This document shows positions 1-11,500 of a DNA stretch of 43,207 nucleotides, piece by piece (the first letter of the stretch is position 1; every line of letters starts with the position of its first letter). This stretch comes from Actinomortierella ambigua (taxonomy: Eukaryota > Mortierellomycota > Mortierellomycetes > Mortierellales > Mortierellaceae). The stretch lies in contig JAAAJB010000293.1 of the NCBI GenBank assembly GCA_016098155.1, forward strand, positions 1-43,207, given 5' to 3'. The translations under genes were made by a program, and so were the position numbers. The notes beneath the pieces are model-generated. The model was given only the letters and a program-made list of their open reading frames with translations, was not told where the DNA came from and did no database searches.

Positions 1-71
1 ACGGGCGCCGCGGAAACTAGAGCGGTAGTGAACAGAGCGGCAACGGTAGCGAGACGGGAGAAACGAACCAT
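1..71 (-). CDS. N-terminal signal peptide of a secreted protein (cut by window edge)
   Basis: Reading the minus strand from the ATG at 71-69 gives 23 residues beginning MVRFSRLATVAALF and ending SAAP before the window stops. This is a basic start, a hydrophobic core and an A-A-P cleavage-like end, so a secretory signal peptide is the natural reading. The rest of the protein lies outside the window and its function cannot be told. A TTTAAATA-like element on the minus strand near 207-216 could be its core promoter. The start is inferred from the signal-peptide shape alone. Confidence 0.6.
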   Translation of the reverse strand, partial: MVRFSRLATVAALFTTALVSAAP

Positions 72-814
72 AGTGTAAAGATATTCTGCGAGAGAGCAGG
101 GAAGCGAGCACGCGAGAGGGAGGGGGATAAGGCAAGGAGGGAGAGTCGGGGTTGGGAAGGTGGGTTGAGTGATAACGACGTGGACGGAGAAAAAACGAGG
201 AAAAGTGTTATTTAAACGCTTCTCCGGGTTGCCCATACGCCGAGGGCAAAAATGAAGACCGTGGATGAATTTTACGTTCAAGATGGTATCCTGCTGGATG
301 CGTGGATTTCGGGAAATATCCATGCATGCAGCTGCAGGGTCAAAGGGGGGGGGGGGCAGAGAGAGTTTAGCCCCCTTGATTTTTTGTCTTTGTTGCTGAT
401 AAGCATCTTAGATCTTCAGGTGTGACAATCGTGGACACATTCCACAGCTCTGCTGTTCATCCATGACATACCGATTGAGTGCGATGTCACACAATCCAAA
501 AAAATCTCGCACTCCGTTTGGATACATGGACACGGCTCGGACAGTTTAGCAAACAAGAATCGATCGGAAGACCCTACCTACGGTGGCTGGGGGTCTTTAT
601 CCTGAATAGCATTTCCACGAGGATTCAATGTGTTTCGCCGATCGAATATTTCTCAATTATCCTGTCATGTAGGATACCATTGGACAGCACCTGTAGTACT
701 CTATGGCTACCAGCTATTTATAAGAATCCAATCGACTAATGTCGATGCACTTCATGGTCATGACCTGCACTGGACACAACTGGTGAACTTGGCAACGCGT
801 GAGCAAGTGGATCC
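72..814. other. Intergenic: upstream region of the left-edge gene
   Basis: No supportable gene. It holds the probable promoter of the minus-strand secreted protein (TTTAAATA-like box near 207-216), purine-rich DNA at 90-200 and a G-homopolymer at about 340-356. The open frames in 479-814 lack splice context or recognisable protein features. Confidence 0.5.
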
Positions 815-1238
815 TTACAAGGATATGGAACTGCTGCCGGAAAGTCGCCCGTTCATCGGAGTCAAAGTCGTGGATCTAAGGCTGGACTGTGCTCTTGGGG
901 GAGTCCACCCTGGCCGCCGTAGAATCCCATTCAGGCGAGTGGCCATTGTGCTCCCTGGCTTCATATCCTCCGTATTCATATCCACAGCTTCGTTATTGAA
1001 TTTGCCATCACCGTCCTCACCCCAAACCCTCCTTAAAGTCCTCACTATCAACATCCTCCACCTCGGTGGTCCTAGCTGCGTTCTTGCCCTCGAGGTCCTC
1101 GCCCTCGACATTATCGTCGTCGATGTACTCGACCGCGACGCTCTTGCCCTCAGTGTTCTCGTCGACTATGTTCTCGTCCTCAATATCCCCAAACACAGTG
1201 TGATCAACCGTGATGGCCCCAAGCGCGATGAGAGCGAA
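815..1238 (-). pseudogene. Acidic protein relic broken by a frameshift
   Basis: A minus-strand frame runs open from 1238 to a TGA at 1019-1017. It starts with a hydrophobic run (FALIALGAITV) and continues with a highly acidic stretch (IDDDNVEGEDLEG, EVEDVDSEDFKEG). The next frame continues in the same acidic style (GEDGDGKFNNEAVDMNTED) down to 815. The two acidic halves therefore look like one reading frame split by one base or by an unrecognised intron. The only upstream boundary is a CATAG acceptor-like site at 1243-1239, and no ATG was found. I do not recognise the family. A decayed small secreted acidic protein is the best guess. Confidence 0.3.
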
Positions 1239-2637
1239 CTATGATTAAATATCCATCTACAACTCCTGATGAATAATGTATGCAACTGAACAGTTTTTGT
1301 GCAGATGAGGCTCAGCAAGAAGATGAATACTTAATGGCTGGTACTATGAACAAAACAACGAAGGAAACTAACGATGAGAGTCAGGTTAAATAAAGAGAGA
1401 CCTAACAGATAAACAGAAAAAAGCTCGGACATAGAGTCGAGTCATTGTATAAGTCCACAAGAGAGAAAAGGCACAGCGTAGGACCAATTTTTCTTTTATC
1501 GCCAGTCACTCCAGAAGCTATCCCCCGCTTCCAGTTGGGTATTGAAACAGCGAATTCTGGACTGGTGTTGAGTGTAGCCCAGACCACCAGATCCCTGGGG
1601 ACTCGCACCCAAGGCACTTCCAGTGACACAGTCGGAACTAGCAAAGCTCCGTACGATATCTTCTTCTTCAACAACCCACCACATAATATAGACCTCAAGA
1701 CCCTCCGAGGCGGGCAAGCCCCTCTCAGACCCCTTCTAGATAAAAAGGATTCTACACTTTGAACGACCAACCCCTCTACAGTTTTCTCGTAGCATCATTC
1801 TTTGCCCCTTCTACTACAGAACTACGAGAAGAGAATCGGGATCATGGTTGTCTTTTTTGGGCAGATACCACTCAAAGTCACCCTACTTTTGTGATTTTTG
1901 GCGGGGAACGACTTGGAGATGAATAATTCAGGGGCTACACCATCGGCACACCGTCCAAGTGATGCGCTTGACCGTTCCTATTTATCAACGGTTGACCCTC
2001 TACGGTCAGTTTCTCTTGGAAGACTCGTGACCAAAGGTATGGGAGGAAAGAGCACCAACTGCACCACACCATATTTCGTGAAAGTCGAGCACATATAAAT
2101 GCAAAAGACAATCCAGCTTTCTATCTGAAAAGTCCATGTGCGTGCGTGTTTGTGTGTGAGAGTGAGAGTGATAATGAGAGACAGAGAGAAGGAAAGAGAG
2201 ACAGTGGAAGAAACTGAAGGCATTCAGTCTTGACAGCGGTAACACAAGGTCGTGATCCAAGTGATCAGTCCGGGATCGAAATTGAAAAGAGTTCCACTTT
2301 TTGGTGGTGCGCACCATAGCTATTCACAGGACCCACGAAAAAGAACGCTGCTCAACCCAGACACTCGTGCAACTCTTTACTGTGAGTGTCCCCGGCGGCT
2401 CCTTCCAAGAAACATGCACAGAGGTGTGTGCATACGCACAGTCGCCGATCCTCCGCTGGCCAGGGACTGCTTTCAAATTAAATATAAATCAGGGCCACAG
2501 GCATTTTTGTTTTCACCTCACCTTTTACACTGTCCTTCCAGTAATGCTTGCTGCCATGTTGACACGTGTAAGCGTTTTGGTATGTCAGTACTTCTCGACT
2601 AATCACCTCGCTCGCTTTGTAAACAACTGCTATAGAC
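1239..2637. other. Intergenic, no supportable gene
   Basis: Several open frames of 60-150 codons overlap on both strands, but none shows splice sites, a signal peptide, a recognisable domain or convincing protein-like composition. I see no tRNA, repeat array or transposon end in it. Confidence 0.45.
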
Positions 2638-3191
2638 ATGTCGCTTCGAAAGCAAACAATGGTGCCGCTCCACAACGCCCACTACAAGGCGAGCATGCCC
2701 TATCAAAACGAAGAGGAAACACAATGTTCTTGTGTTTTCACTCCTATTGACGCTCCCGGTAGAGCTATCGGGAGGTGCAAGGCAAGCATCGCCATATTCA
2801 CTCTTCATGAGGAAAAGCGTACACCTTTTGCCAACTGGCTCCTCGAACTCGCTGAGCGAATGGAGAAGGACGGGAAAGACACCGTCGAGAAGGAATTGGC
2901 CAACCAAGTGTGGTCACTCAAGGGCTGGGTGTTAACCCGCATGTATACAAGTTCCGAGACGGGGCAAAAAGGCCTGAAAGCTGAGCTCCAGATCGACGAC
3001 ATCAAACCCGTAGAGAGAAAGGGTTTGAGTCTGCCGTTCGACGTGGACCAAGGTATTGTTGTTTTCGTTTATGTTTATATTCTTACTGCTCTCCCTGATT
3101 TGTGACACCTGTCTACTCACACGGATACAAAGTTTCAGCTGTGTTCTAACGTTCATTGTGTAATATTCTGCTAGGCGCGTTCTTAGAATAA
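2638..3191 (+). CDS. Two-exon hypothetical protein, 143 aa, family unknown
   Basis: Exons 2638-3052 and 3175-3191 join in phase. The donor is G|GTATTG at 3053, the branch site CTAAC is at 3146-3150 and the acceptor CTAG is at 3171-3174. The second exon adds only a few codons, so the protein ends in DQGAFLE. The protein is soluble and charged, with an amphipathic middle (FANWLLELAERMEKDGKD) and no signal peptide or membrane segment. I do not recognise a domain. The last intron with both exon edges is duplicated at 15809-15927, so this gene belongs to a dispersed family. The first ATG of the open frame was chosen as start. A further 5' exon cannot be excluded. Confidence 0.55.
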
Positions 3192-4059
3192 CGATGGACA
3201 TCAGAGCATGAGGGATTTGCCATTGACTTGGAGGGGGGTTTCTTACCATGGGAATGTGAGCAATCAAGCTCGGACACAGATCAGTGACGAAAATGCACCG
3301 TGATATCTCAGTAAATAAAAAAAAGCTTAACCAGGTTCTCCTCTTTTCCTCCAAGAATGTTGTTCTTTCGAGTCAGAGTACACAGTTTTTATTTTGATAG
3401 GAGTCAGTCTCGATGGCGTGTGAACAGGGAAATGGTAAGAGGACGCCGACGAGTGGGTAAATGTCATCATGAATTCTTAGACGCGCGCGTAGATGACATG
3501 CACATCAAGCTTACTGTATGGCTATTGGAGTTCTTTAGCCTACAGGTACCGTCGGTGTGAACGCTGACACGCGATAGTGAGTCAGGAGCACTGCCTGGCA
3601 GAGCCAATGTATCGTGGTCCCTCGGTGCTGTATCCATCCAGCTCAAAGACACCTGTAGAGAAGGTGATGGTGGTGATGATCTAATGTTCCGATCTGCTAA
3701 CTGATGTTGAGGAATTGAATGACGAAACAAGGGCTCGGCGGTGTAATTGAGTAAAAACACAATGACACACTGACCAAGTCCTCGAGAGATTGTGAGACCT
3801 TGCCGTTCGATTTCGGTTCAAAAGGTGGCCAGAGCAGTTGTCAGGCAACATCCCGAGGTTGCCTAAAGGCATTAAACAGTGAAGAACGATATGAATATAT
3901 CGGAATCTGTGCAATAGACCCTATCTTCACTCTGTATTAGTGGCACGCTCGCAGTAAACCACGCAGGGCTTGCAGAAGAGCCAAACCTGCCAGTAGACAG
4001 ACGCGTAGTTCAGCTCGAAGACACCATAATACAGAAAACTCAGAGGTGTTTATTCTTTA
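3192..4059. other. Intergenic between the 2638 gene and a transposase relic
   Basis: Only short overlapping frames on both strands, none with features that I can defend. The right part may contain the end of the adjacent decayed transposon, but I could not identify terminal inverted repeats by eye. Confidence 0.4.
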
Positions 4060-5000
4060 TATCAGAGCTCATGTTGAGTACACCTCCTGCTCCGTTGCCG
4101 CGGTGATCGATACAGTTAACAGACGCACGGTTTGAGTAGGCACGGAAGGCAAGGCCCAGAACCTCGAAGGGTGAGAGGTGATAAGGTTGGCGTGGCGCTG
4201 TACCCACGCTTTGACCTAACCTCATCCCATCTCAGTGGGATTTGGCTGTGGACAATGAGGCAGGTAAATGAGAAGTGTGCCTCGTAAAGGGATTCCGTCG
4301 TCGATAGTTGAGCACATATGAATACGTGCATTGTCCATGATGAGACAGAGTTGGGAGGAGGCCAAGGCTGGGCGTAAGGCAAAAGATGCTCGACAGCAGC
4401 CTCGTGGAAGTCTTCACTCGTGAAGATGTCGGTAATAATGCTATAATCGAGGAAACCTTGATGACCATATACAGCTATGGCGAACAGTCTCTTGCCCATC
4501 GAAAATGGAAGGGATACAACAGCGGGGGTCGCAATCTCCGACCATGCATACCGATGCACCGCAGCACGTCCGTCCTTGCTGGTCTCGTCGACAAAGAGTA
4601 GTTGCTCCGGCTAAAGAAACTACGGCTTCAGTCTAAACTTGTAATCTTCGAACTCCTGGGGAATGGGGAAAGGTGGTGAGTGACTTTGCCATCGAATACT
4701 GCAAATCCCATCCCTGCTTTCTTCTCGAAGAGCTCCAACGGGGTCTTTGACGACAACAGGATCTACCAGTTTCATTGCAGGCAGTGTGTCCAGGACGCCA
4801 AAACTGAAAAATCTACCAAGTTGCAGAGGATGAAGTTTATTTCGTGAGGATGGCCCGTGGAGGAATCGAAGCTGGATACAGTCCACCAAGATCCGTGTTT
4901 CTGTGAGGCTCACTCTCTTCATGACACTAGTCAGAGTTAGGTCATACTTCTCTTGAGGAATGCACACACGACACTGAACGAATGAATGCACCAGGTGAAT
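4060..5000 (-). mobile_element. Decayed DDE-type (Tc1/mariner-IS630 superfamily) transposase
   Basis: The C-terminal half is recognisable as a DDE_3-like catalytic domain: LFVDETSKDGR (first Asp codon 4587-4589), then KRLFAIAVYGHQG, PWPPPNS, LIMDNARIH (second Asp codon 4333-4335) and PQPNPTE (Glu codon 4231-4233), with 33 residues between the second Asp and the Glu. The first Asp lies in a different frame from the other two, so at least one frameshift falls near 4335-4345. A TGA follows the Glu region, and the frame shifts again through the tail (HPSRFWALP, VNCIDHRG). The N-terminal half (about 4620-5000) is open but diverged and separated by stops. All three acidic residues survive, but the gene cannot give one protein. 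Boundaries are approximate and no terminal repeats were located. Confidence 0.75.
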
Positions 5001-5553
5001 GAATGAATCCCGCCCTGCGCATTCTCATTCTTCGACCACCCTCAATTCACATACCGACATGGTGGCGAAAGGGCCAGTGGGATCAAAAAGTAAAAAAATA
5101 TTTCTGCAGACGAGGACAACCCCTTGTGGCCCATAGTCCATATTTTTGCGACGGTGCCTCAGCGATACAGTCTTAAAGGTAGGATAGGATGGATGACGGC
5201 CTTCAACATCGTGGTGATCTTGAATGCAAGAGATGCGTGCGTGTGTTTGTGCTGGTGTGCGTGTGAGTGCGTGCGCGATTTCTTTTGTCACAGCATCCAC
5301 GGAGAGCTTGAGGCTGGGGGCATGTGGAAGCCCGTAGTCTGTTCGAGAAGCAAGAGCGTTCGTCCAGCTCCTGACAAGCCAATGCAACGAGTGAGTTTAT
5401 GGATGAGCAAAAGAGGACAACACCATTTCGACCAGTGTCGCTCTTTATTGTCACATCAAGTTGCGAATTACGAGGTGAAATCGACAATAGTACAGAAAAA
5501 AAAAGAAGGGAAGGGAGGCAAGGTATTCATCATTCATGATTTGGTAGTTTTTT
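5001..5553. other. Intergenic: 3' flank of the corepressor gene
   Basis: Contains a GT/GC-rich simple stretch near 5236-5276 and otherwise only short frames. It presumably holds the 3' UTR and termination region of the minus-strand SNT1-like gene, though I could not pick a clear polyadenylation signal. Confidence 0.4.
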
Positions 5554-8500
5554 TTAAGAAGGTGGTTGGATAGACGGCCGCTTGACAGGGTACACATCCG
5601 GCGAAGATGTGGGACTTGCTCTGATGTCCATACCACTTCCGCCACCACCTCCTCCCTGTACAGGTCCTACGTAGTGAGGCAGTTGTCCAGACGAAGGGTA
5701 TCGCTGGTGAGCCACCATTGAGGACGGTGGCGCTGTTGCAACTGGGTGCGGCATGCTTGAAGGCACAGAATGCGTAGCATACATACCCGGGGGTGGAGGC
5801 ACCAGCGATCCCCTTCCATGGCTGGACGATGACATGTGCGGAGGGTATGAGGCCATCGACGAAGCTGGAGGCGCTGGCGGATATGGCGAAGGAGGATGAG
5901 GGTGGGGATGAGGATAGGGGTAATGGTGAGATGGAGGCGGAGGGGCTGAAGAAGGTCCATGGCCTTGCCCATAGGCTGAGCGTGAACCACTGCTATACGG
6001 AGGCGGCGGCGCATACGCGCTCGACTGCGATTGCGACGCCTGCGACTGCGAGGACGTAGGAACATACACAGGTGATGGCACACGGTTGGACGATCCATAT
6101 TGGAAAGGGCTCGACGATCGACGGACGTGGCCCATGCTATTGACAGGTCCACCGCCACCGCCGCCTGTCGACACGTTACCCATCCGAGGGGAAATATATC
6201 CACCCACCGACGACGACGACGACGACGACGACACTGTGGCGGAAGATGGTGGTGGTAGCGGCAATGATCGTGCCACCGTATTCGGCGAATACATGGAGTG
6301 TGGTGGCGGCTGCTGCATAGGGTGTTGAGGATGCCCGTGATGCCGTGTATGGATCTGAGCGCTGCTGTGACGATAGTGATGCATGGCTTCCATCTCAGGC
6401 GTCGACGGTCGTCGTGACGGTGGCGGGCCGTTGCCCATGGGGGATGGTGAGTTGCTGTAGCCGGATGGGTGGTGAGACGATAGTAGCATGCCTCGGTCGC
6501 CCATGCCGGAATGTGGAGGGTGGGAGGCAGTGTACTCCGAGCTCGAACGTGCATGCGCTGGATGGCTTTCTCGTTGCTGTGGAGGAATGAGGTATCCGGA
6601 TGAATAGGATGGGTGATGCGGGCCTCCATAATAGTCCTGAGTAGTCGGCGGGTGGGATACCGGCGCAGACACTGGCTGAAGCTGACGGCTACTCGATTTC
6701 TGATGACCGGGATAATAGCCACCAGGAGAACTCGATTCGCTGTGTACAGGGGACGACATGCGGTGCATCACCTGGCCTGCCGATGTTGCCATGGGAACGG
6801 GTGGCGACTCTGGGCGAGTAGACGAGCCATATCCAGCATAAGGGGATCCGAGAATAGGCGTGCTGCTATATGGCGTGTCCGATGAAGGAGGCCGCTGCGG
6901 TGTGCCCAGAGCCATGTTATCATACCCAGGACCAAAGTGGCCGCTAAAAGAGGGACTGTCCTGTCTCCTGGCTCCGTAGTCTACAGGTGACGAATGCATG
7001 CGGACAGGGCCTGGTCCCTCATACAGCGACGGCGGCAAGGAGGGCTGTCGTGTTGGCACTTGGCGAATCTCCGGTTCCTGCTTGGCTGGGCCCGCAGTCG
7101 TATCCTGAATGCTCTGGACAGAGGCTGATTCGCTGGTTTGCTCCGGTGCCTCGCTCTCGTTGAACCAATCCTCTGCAGTGTCATGGACTTCCGCATTATC
7201 CATGTTTAGCAGGTTTGCAATGTTGGTCACCTTGCGTGGGACCGATACTGTATGCTGGCTCGGATTTGGTACCTGTTCCTGGAAACGCTCGCCTCCGTGT
7301 GCCGCCACTTCTTGAACAGCATTCGGGTCTACGGTCTGGCTCGGCTCTGGGTCTTCTGGTGGCTGCGACCCGCTCACAACTGCCTCCTCGGCTGCAAAAC
7401 GACGACTCGCGTGGGTGTTAAAGTAGTTGCGCACCTGGACTTGGGTCTTCGTCTTTAGGGCTTTGGCGATCTTCTCCCAATGCTTGCCATGTTGCGCCAA
7501 AAGTTGGTCAAAGTCAATCTTTTCCTGACGAGACCAGTATGACGAGGTGGTGGTCTTACCCTTGGTAGACCCCTCTGGCGTAGCAGACCCCTCTCTAGCT
7601 GGAGGTTCTGATCCAGGGGTCGAAGGACTCTCGTCCGGTGGTCGAGAGTAGAGCGCCCTGAACGACATGTGGCCTGTAGACGAGGCAGGCACGGCAGAAG
7701 GCGTTGAGACGGGGGTAGATACAGGATCGGTCGCGCTAGCGCCAGCGCCAGATGTGTCAACTTTTGATATGGTCCTGCGGCGACGCCCTCTTCCCGTAGT
7801 GATTGCCGAGTCAACAGTAGTGCCTGGCGTGTTGGCTTCTGACGCCTCTGACTCTTCTGGCGTCGAATCAGCCTTGATCGTAGTCTCCTGCGCGATGCCG
7901 GGGCTCTGCTTTGCTGCACGTCGTCGAGTGGTTGTGACAGTGGGTGAGCTTGTGTCTTTGCCTTTCTGAGTCGTTACCGATGATGATGCTGCCGCTGCAG
8001 CGGCGGCTGCGGCTGCTGCAGCTGCCGTCGCAGTCGTCCGAGGCTTCTTGTTACGTCCCTTCTCGGTCACTTCGGCTACGCCATCACCACCATCGCCATT
8101 GCTCGCACTCGTACCACCGGGTCTTGAACCGCCTGGGCTCGAGGCTTCGTCCAGTGCACTCACGCCAAACTTGCGCTTATAGTTGAACAAAAAGTTGCGG
8201 CATTGATCGACTGTTTTCGTTCCCACCGCCTTGGACATCTCATCAAAATTCTTTCCATGCAGCTTGATGGCAGCGAATGCGCGGTCAGTCTCCTCAGATG
8301 TCCATCGGGCAGCAGATGCAGCTGTGGTGGTGGTAGTGTTGCTCATTGATGTTGAAGGACCTGACGATAGGCCGGTGTCAGAGTTAGGCGTCCCTTGTGT
8401 TTCAGCAGTTGCGGATTTTGCGTTTGCAGCGTCATTAGCTCTGCTTGCTGAATTCATAACCGCCAAAAAAAAAAAAAAAAAAGCCAACAAGACATCGCAA

Positions 8501-11500
8501 GAGATTAGGAAACGGTCAAAAATTACCGTTTCAAGACATGAAGTACAGTCGTTATTTAGTACCTCTGGTTCTCGTCTTCTTTCCTGTCGGCGCTGCTACC
8601 GCGGTCGATGGCGAAAGATTAGGGCTACCAGCAAGACTGTTGGCAGTACTTGTGTTGTCAATGGGTGTTTGATTGGAAGTGGTACTCCGTACTCTCCGCC
8701 GTGGTTCCAGCGCCTCGAGATTGCCCCAGTTGCTCCTGAGCTCCCGCACCTCGCTCGACTTGGCTTGTTTCGTCCGATTAGCTTGTCCAATGTCCTCGAT
8801 GAGAGCACTACCTTTGTGCTTCGTTCCAGCGCCCGCACTGGTCGATGCTGATGCCTTCTCCTTGCGCCTCGCGCCTGGCCCCTTCTTCTTCTTGTTACGG
8901 TTCGCAAGTAATTCCTTGAAGCCCAGCTTCTTCTTCTCGCGATAGTAGAAAAGTACGCATTGGGAGGCTGTCTTGTCCGGAAGTCCAGCAGCTATGCGAC
9001 CAAACTGCTTAGGGTACTGTAGATACCTCCGGATAAACACTTCTTGCTCCTCCTCCGTCCAAGAATCAGTCACCGGTCCAAGTCGGTAATACGTGGCGGG
9101 GTCCGTGACAAGGTGGTTGCGGTCATAGTAGTGCACATTCTCACGGACCCATGGGTCGAGAATCATGGGTGGAACTGTCGCAGCTGTCCTGGAAGCACGA
9201 AGGTCTGGATTCTTCATATCTGCGTTCTCAAGACTCTGGATGATCTCGAGAAACTCGGCTTCACTCCGTACAGCGTCGCTGGTGAATCCTCCGCGCCGAT
9301 TCCGAGATGAAAAGGGGCTGACGTCTGTGGCAACCTGATCTTCTTCCCGCACGTTGGATGAACTGTTGGCTGCCTTGCGTTCCTTGATCTTGTCCAGCTT
9401 GGCGACCCTCTTGTTCCACTCCTCCCAGTATTGTTTGTACTCCCTCTTCAGGCGCAGCTCCTTCTCATCCAACAATGCCGCCTTGGTGGAAAGGTGTTTC
9501 AAGAGAGTCGACCGGATCCTGGCATGGTTGTCAATGTTTTCCTGGTAAAAGGGATAGTCCTCCACGGATCGATAGACCTTGAGATATTGGTCTTCAAAAT
9601 CGGGCAAGGCTTTGACGGCGCTTCCGAGTCCGGTGTGAATTCGGCCATACCTTTGAGCAATAGCCTGGTTCTCTGCGTAAATGCTGTCAAAGAGTTGAGG
9701 TTTTCGCTTCTGCTCGCGTCGTCGTCGATAGAAAGGGTCATCCGAGTCGTTGTCTCCGTCCTCTTGCTGATCGTATGGGTGGACATGGGACGCAGGTGGT
9801 GGTGGTGAGTGCATCTCAATATCGTGGTTGTGATCTGGGACGACTTCGGCAGCTTCTGCTTTGATTGGGTTCGCCTCAGATAATTGTCCATCGACTTGCG
9901 TACCGCTAACAGGAACTACTGCGATCGAATCCGGGCTGCCATTGCCAACGACGCCCATAGCTCCCCTGTGCTCCAGCGCCGATGCCGACTCCTTTCTGGG
10001 CCCAGTGCTCCGAGGCTCCGCTGTAATGTCCACTGATTCATCCTGCAGACCAGGCTCCGTTGGCTCCAACGCCTTCACTGTCATCCTCTTCCGGTGAGCC
10101 TCAAGTTCAGCCTCCAGCCTTTGCATCTCACTGTCGACGACATCCATCTGCTGCAAGATTAACACCTCACTTTCCACCGGCGGAGGGTCGGGGCAGCGTT
10201 GGGGCTCCGTCTTGGGTTCCACCATAGGATCACCGACATGGTCTTGGGACATCAAGAACTGCTTCTTGTTGCTGTCGTCGTCGATTGTAAGATTATCCGT
10301 ATCCGTGGCGACCTCCGACTTGGGCGCAAGTGACGTGCTCCGTTGTTCGGATAAGGGATCATCTGTAGAGGGTAATGTTGGCTGCTGCGACGACAAAGTT
10401 GGTGTGTCCTCCTCGCCCCGTTCTATGAGAAGCGTAATATTCTCAGATTCTTCTTTTTTGAGGAATGGGGTGAATGCTGTGCCGTCTTCTGATAGTAGGG
10501 GGTCTCCTTTTCGCCAAGGCACGCGGTCGTCATGGCCTACAGAGTGGGCGTGCTCATTCCTGTCGCGTTGAGCATGGGTCGATGGCACTGAATGGACGAT
10601 CCTGAGAGCATTATTTCCCTGTGCGGGCGATGTGTCGCTCGAGCGAGAAAAGCGATTGGTATGCTCAGGCGATTTGGAGTGGTCAGAGTTCTGGGGCACG
10701 ATAGCGGCATCGTGAAAACCGCCATGATGTGAAGAGTCATGGGCGCCATCGCGGTGGTCTCGAGAGGCGACCAGGCCGACACGCATAGCTCTCGGCATGC
10801 TTGGTGTGTTTGGATAGCTGTACTGTCCTTCAAGGTCAATATGTCGCGGCCCGAAGTAGTCGATGCGTGACGAATCGACAAAGGTCGGTGCACTTGCCAC
10901 CCTTGGACGCCGAGTGAGCTCCCCAATTCGACCACAAGACCGTACATCGGGATCCAAGCCGCGAGCACCTCCAGCCGCCGTATGTCCGCCATTGCCTTGT
11001 CCGGGTGTGCGCGAGTGGGTCTGCGACTCTCTCCTTGCTAGACCATGGCCCACTCTGTCACTCGGGGGAGAATGCTCTAAAGGAGGGCTGGATACCGAGC
11101 TCAGTCTTTGTCTCCCTGAAGAGTCATCTGTTCGTGTGGGCGAGAGCTGGGATGAAGAGTGGGATCTGGTGTCGTCCCGTCGGTCTAAGCGATCCGCTGC
11201 TGGTTCTGTTGGAATGCCACTAGAGGCAAATCGAGAGCCGTTGGTCGTGTATTCGAGCAGATCAAGGTCGAGAGCACGGACAAGCGAGCGTGCAGCTTCG
11301 CTTTGTGTTTCCCGAAAACGCCCTTCATGGTCCCGCTCCCGTGGTGGCTTGCGATCCCTGTTGTCGGAGAAGCCAATGCGGTCGCGATCTCGATCCCGAT
11401 CTCGATCTCGTACGACAAGGCGCTCGCGTTCCTTTTCACGGTCCTTCTCGCGTTCTCGCTCTCGCTCGCGGTCGAGGATCTCACGAATGTCGGTCGTCTC

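Noticed and set aside
7667..8186. Plus-strand frames antisense to the corepressor gene
   Set aside because: They mirror SANT-encoding and low-complexity codons of the minus-strand gene and have no splice or domain support.
8451..8490. Start codon of the second large corepressor frame at 8490 or 8457
   Set aside because: The segment before 8447 is a T-run and splice acceptor. The frame joins exactly in phase to the upstream exon, and the SANT architecture supports one gene.
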